33,949 bases of DNA from JAVJSU01 sp040219275 (GTDB lineage: Bacteria; Chloroflexota; Anaerolineae; Aggregatilineales; Phototrophicaceae): the NCBI GenBank assembly GCA_040219275.1, contig JAVJSU010000073.1, positions 1-33,949 of the forward strand. The letters run 5' to 3'. Both the position numbers and the translations under genes were made by a program. Shown piece after piece: positions 32,186 to 33,949 of this stretch. The notes beneath the pieces are model-generated. The model ran no database searches, was not told where the DNA came from, and worked only from the letters and a program-made list of their open reading frames with translations. Positions within the stretch are counted from its first letter, which is position 1; the number at the start of each line of letters is the position of its first letter.

Positions 32186-32412
32186 GGGTAAAAACTCCTT
32201 TTGAATGAATAGTTGTTGTGAAAGTTGCCAAACTCTTGATTAATATATGTAAAGTTGTGATGTTCACTCCTTTCATAGGTTCATATTTAGGTCACTGCTA
32301 ACACCGAAAATGGTGAAAGTCACAAATCAGGTATATTGTATACAATCGCTCTCAACTAATTTTTTAGAATTTACAGCGAATATAAGTATATTGTATACAA
32401 TATGGACTATTT
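32186..32412 (-). promoter_or_regulatory. Control region of the apiose operon with two operator palindromes
   Basis: ATTGTATACAAT occurs at 32335-32346 and, extended to the perfect 16-base ATATTGTATACAATAT, at 32388-32403. Their centres are 55 bases apart. The second begins 9 bases inside the gap, just after the regulator's stop codon. They lie 150-220 bases upstream of the binding-protein ATG. TATATT at about 32243 is a possible -10, but no strong -35 is visible. The ribosome site AAGGAG lies 9-14 bases before the ATG. Confidence 0.65.
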
Positions 32413-33099
32413 TTAAGATGTTTCGTCTTCTAACAGGGTTTTTACGGCATACAAACACTCGCCTGCTACCCGTTCATTAATGCGTTTATTTGCCGAAAAA
32501 ACAGCCTCGACATCGCGTTTTTTGTAAGCATCTACGATAGATTGATGATCTTTGACCGCCAAAAATTCGTCATAATCGGGGATCGCCTCTGCGCGTAAAT
32601 AGAGCAACGCCGCAATCTGTGCGCCTATCTCTGCCCAATTTTTGATGAGTAAGGGATGGTTTGCGAAGTTGATGATATAGCGATGAAATGCCACGTCCGT
32701 ACTACGAACCTGCTTAAAATCACCTTTGGAGATATACGCCCGTTGTGTATCGATCAGGTCTTGTAAATACGCGTGGTCGTCGTCGGCGAATTTTGCGTAA
32801 TTGAGTTGTGCCGCGAAGTTCTCTAGCGTCGTTCGCATCGAAAAAATGGCAGACACATCATCAACGGTAAAATTTCGCACGAAGTTGCCATGATATGGGA
32901 CGGTGACGATCAACCCTTCACGCTCAAGCAAAATGAGGGCTTCCCGAATCGGCGTACGACTGACGTTCAGTTGATCCGTCAACGCCTTTTCGGTAATCCG
33001 ATCACCGGGTTTTAGTTGTCCTTCAATAATGGCGATGCGTATTTGCTCAACAACCTGTTCACGGAGGCTGATTGCACGCACGGGAGAAAGATTTTTCAT
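32413..33099 (-). CDS. FadR/GntR family transcriptional regulator (FCD domain)
   Basis: The 228-residue product has an N-terminal winged helix-turn-helix (LREQVVEQIRIAIIEGQLKP followed by LTDQLNVSRTPIREALILLE, the GntR signature). After it comes an all-helical FCD-type ligand domain with metal-site-like residues (STDVAFHRYIINFANHPLL). FCD regulators usually bind an organic or sugar acid. I chose the ATG at 33099; the open frame to 33282 runs through the promoter. The promoter is overlapped by a perfect 18-base palindrome identical in core to two sites before the transporter gene, so it probably regulates both itself and the apiose operon. Confidence 0.85.
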   Translation of the reverse strand: MKNLSPVRAISLREQVVEQIRIAIIEGQLKPGDRITEKALTDQLNVSRTPIREALILLEREGLIVTVPYHGNFVRNFTVDDVSAIFSMRTTLENFAAQLNYAKFADDDHAYLQDLIDTQRAYISKGDFKQVRSTDVAFHRYIINFANHPLLIKNWAEIGAQIAALLYLRAEAIPDYDEFLAVKDHQSIVDAYKKRDVEAVFSANKRINERVAGECLYAVKTLLEDETS

Positions 33100-33130
33100 C
33101 AAAAAGGTCTTTAAATAATCATCTAATTCG

Positions 33131-33171
33131 CATATTGTATACAATATGCCACGTGGTGAGACGTTTGTCAA
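33131..33171 (-). promoter_or_regulatory. Promoter of the GntR gene with overlapping operator
   Basis: Reading leftward, TTGACA (33171-33166) and CATATT (33148-33143) are 17 bases apart. CATATTGTATACAATATG (33131-33148), a perfect 18-base palindrome, covers the -10 box completely. A regulator bound there would block its own promoter. The core ATTGTATACAAT is the same as at the two sites in front of the binding-protein gene. Confidence 0.75.
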
Positions 33172-33430
33172 ATTTTCATATAGTAATGAACCGGACACTT
33201 TACAGATGCTGGGGTGGTGGTGTCTAACCAACCGAAGATCTCGCTGAATCCGATGTGACACGATCCGGCACGGCATACCCATCTATTGGGACAATCATCT
33301 ATCAAGCATAACCGACCTGAGCCACTTATTTAAAGTTGACCGTAGTCGATCCAGCATGATCTTTGATGAGTAATAACGATTCATTTAAGGTCGCGCCATA
33401 CACCTTTTCGATATTATTTATTGAGCATGT
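33172..33430. other. Intergenic stretch, no gene recognised
   Basis: No credible open frame or hairpin stands out. GGACACTTTACA near 33193 looks like the end of some insertion sequences, but no transposase or matching end was found. Confidence 0.35.
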
Positions 33431-33949
33431 TCACCCACGTTGGTAAGTATTATAGAGACTTTGAACTTTCAATAACGCCTGTACTTGAAGCCGGGTCATC
33501 CCTAATGGTACGGTCATACGTATCGTACGTTCATGTTCTGGTCGTAAATCAATGAAATTATCACTGAATGTTGCATCGGGTAATGTGAGCCATGTATACA
33601 GGGCGGGTGCTTGTGTTTTTAGTGTAATATCGAAGACATTTTCTTCTATTGGATCAATCTGTACACTAATTCGTGGATCGGCAAATTCAATATGTTTGGG
33701 GCGTGATAGCAATACTAGATTTTCCGATACACGTGTATCACCAATATACAACTCCAACCATATGAGTAAATCGCGCGAATCATATTTTTAAACCACTTCG
33801 GTAACATCAACGCGCTTAATTTGGGTGCTGGTATTGGCTTTAATAGATGTTGTAAGCTCGTTTCTGGTGATTTCCTGTCACCAGTGATGAACTACGAGAT
33901 ATAGTAGGAAAAGTCGTCTACACAATCACAAATACTCAGGGACAGGAAA
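33431..33949 (-). pseudogene. Beta-mannosidase C-terminal remnant (glycoside hydrolase family 2)
   Basis: A minus-strand frame ending at 33431 encodes KTQAPALYTWLTLPDATFSD followed by NFIDLRPEHERTIRMTV, the C-terminal Ig-like domain of beta-mannosidases. Just upstream are ENLVLLSRPKHIEFADP and the segment YDSRDLLIWLELYIGDTRVS. An in-frame TAA at 33788-33790 interrupts the frame, and beyond it SIKANTSTQIKRVDVTEV still looks like the same protein, with more stops farther up. The catalytic domain is not in the window. The gene is therefore decayed, or at least broken here. It lies beside plant-sugar genes, consistent with past use of plant polysaccharides. Confidence 0.6.

Noticed and set aside
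33185..33205. Possible insertion-sequence end (GGACACTTTACA)
   Set aside because: No second inverted end, no target duplication and no transposase could be found nearby.

Overview
The window has no rRNA and no complete tRNA. It reads as bacterial chromosome of moderate GC that carries a plasmid-like module at its left end. I infer a Chloroflexota (Anaerolineae-type) bacterium from overall gene style, but nothing in the window proves the taxonomy. There are lipobox and signal-peptide proteins, Shine-Dalgarno sites and long overlapping operons.

Left region (1-5900), plasmid/mobile module. A partial XRE-type regulator (minus strand, cut by the window edge) faces a plus-strand series. This holds two small proteins, an actin-like ParM/StbA segregation ATPase with a small adaptor-like partner, a 380-base non-coding stretch with three hairpins, an HU/IHF-like protein, a ribbon-helix-helix-like protein, an HUH nuclease (relaxase- or Rep-like) and an archaeo-eukaryotic-type (RepB-like) primase. 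Short GGTGAC-type repeats lie in and beyond the primase end. No integrase, resolvase or helicase is visible.

Middle region (6000-11800), housekeeping and stress genes. A TetR regulator and a DUF418 membrane protein form a minus-strand pair behind a promoter flanked by two TTGTC-N6-GACAA operators. Next come a DUF2294/MpsC-type protein, a structured RNA-like segment ending in a strong terminator, a remnant of a P-type cation ATPase, and a plus-strand run of a 2TM protein, HtpX protease, a small membrane protein, a TFIIB-type zinc-ribbon protein and an acidic lipoprotein.

Mrp region (11822-17678, minus strand). This is a complete Na+(K+)/H+ antiporter operon with gene order mrpA-B (fused), C, D, E, F, G. 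It has a long, hairpin-rich upstream region. The gap 17679-18838 holds a helix-turn-helix fragment, terminator-like hairpins and two tRNA-3'-end-like segments.

Apiose region (18839-33099, minus strand). A FadR/GntR regulator, a sugar-binding protein, an RbsA/RbsC-type ABC importer and a catabolic set match the D-apiose pathway: D-apiose dehydrogenase (ApsD-like), D-apionolactonase (ApnL-like), D-apionate oxidoisomerase (ApnO-like), 3-oxo-isoapionate kinase (OiaK-like) and a RuBisCO-like protein (OiaX-like). Two further genes, a mutarotase-like protein and a xylose-isomerase-like TIM barrel, sit inside the operon without an assigned role. Most junctions overlap by 1-4 bases. Three perfect ATTGTATACAAT palindromes mark the likely regulator sites. 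D-apiose is a branched pentose of plant cell walls, and a decayed beta-mannosidase fragment at the right edge fits a plant-polysaccharide lifestyle.
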